Assembly (NCBI GenBank): GCA_963750255.1
Contig: CAVVPZ010000006.1
Coordinates: 1-64,000 of the forward strand
DNA from: DATLED01 sp963750255
GTDB lineage: Bacteria > Actinomycetota > Acidimicrobiia > Acidimicrobiales > CADCTF01
Direction: 5' to 3'
Length of the DNA: 64,000 nt
Shown: in pieces, positions 63,894 to 64,000 of the stretch
How positions within the stretch are numbered: position 1 is the stretch's first letter
Layout of the letters: every line of letters begins with the position of its first letter
Notes under the pieces: generated by a model
The model's database searches: none
Told to the model about the DNA's origin: nothing
The model's input: the letters and a program-made list of their open reading frames with translations, nothing else
Program-made: the position numbers and the translations under genes

Positions 63894-64000
63894 ATGTTGC
63901 TTGGCGGGTCGGGAATGTTGATGCTTCCCGCCGCGGCTACGCCACCGACCTCGACGGTGGTGTCGGATATGGCGCAGGCCACCATCGAACGACTCGCTCT
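63894..64000 (+). CDS. Possible start of a further element gene (cut by window end)
   Basis: An open frame from ATG 63894 reads MLLGGSGMLMLPAAATPPTS and TVVSDMAQATIERLA up to the window end. Position and direction fit a gene downstream of the relaxase, and the hydrophobic start could be a signal peptide. There is too little sequence to recognise it, and the opposite strand is also open here. Confidence 0.25.
   Translation, partial: MLLGGSGMLMLPAAATPPTSTVVSDMAQATIERLA

Larger units (their letters stand above)
55839..64000 (+). mobile_element. Integrative mobilizable or conjugative element (left end)
   Basis: Beside the 3' end of tRNA-Ala lie, in order, a tyrosine integrase, two small element genes, a divergent XRE repressor, an excisionase-like HTH protein, two winged-helix proteins and a MobF relaxase-helicase. 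This is the module order of integrative elements that transfer by rolling-circle nicking. No replication or type IV secretion genes are in view, so whether it is self-transmissible or only mobilizable cannot be told. The right end, which should carry a copy of the tRNA-Ala 3' end, is outside the window. Confidence 0.75.

Overview
The window is chromosomal DNA of a high-GC actinobacterium. The clearest sign is the block fhaA-fhaB-pstP-rodA-pbpA-pknB followed by trpG/pabA, a DUF881 gene and crgA (45347-54366), which in Actinobacteria sits close to the replication origin. There is only one Ser/Thr kinase (no pknA), FhaA and CrgA are present, and DUF3039 and DevR/DevS proteins occur. Many start codons lie only 6-9 nt behind a TAnnnT hexamer, as in leaderless actinobacterial mRNAs. 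A deep-branching group such as Acidimicrobiia fits, but that placement is inference.

Layout. (1) 1-9413 is the right end of a genomic island. It holds small unrelated cargo genes on both strands (glycosyltransferase, winged-helix, YjbR and DUF402 proteins, an IS110 transposase, a P-loop kinase, an APH-type phosphotransferase, a DinB-RHS chimera with an overlapping membrane-protein ORF). It ends at a 43-nt 3' fragment of a tRNA-Arg gene (9371-9413), the kind of duplicate left by integrase-mediated insertion. (2) 9694-55838 is ordinary core chromosome: zinc peptidase, truncated globin, two large GGDEF-EAL proteins, DNA polymerase IV between two tRNA-Ser genes, pheA, larBC, a protein acetyltransferase overlapping a histone-deacetylase-like gene, sensor kinases, transporters (FNT, ClC, SulP), a DevR/DevS module with DoxX, flavin-oxidoreductase-fold and alcohol dehydrogenase genes, a rifampin ADP-ribosyltransferase, tRNA-Leu, then the cell-wall/division kinase cluster. 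(3) 55839-64000 is the left end of a second integrated element next to an intact tRNA-Ala(UGC): tyrosine integrase, XRE repressor, excisionase-like and winged-helix proteins, and a MobF relaxase-helicase. It continues past the window.

Sequence quality matters here. Many genes are broken by single-base indels, mostly an extra G or C beside a C-run, with catalytic residues preserved and almost no in-frame stops. They occur even in genes expected to be essential (pheA, pknB) and are extremely dense in the sulfatase (31057-32468), alcohol dehydrogenase (42894-43973) and integrase (55923-57150). I read most of them as residual sequencing errors, not decay, and give gene limits that span the frameshifts.

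Functional links: the FHA/PstP/PknB/RodA/PbpA set controls and builds cell wall at growth and division; the acetyltransferase-deacetylase pair is probably a reversible switch on acyl-CoA synthetases; the DevRS neighbourhood looks like a redox or hypoxia response; the two GGDEF-EAL proteins turn over cyclic di-GMP at the membrane.
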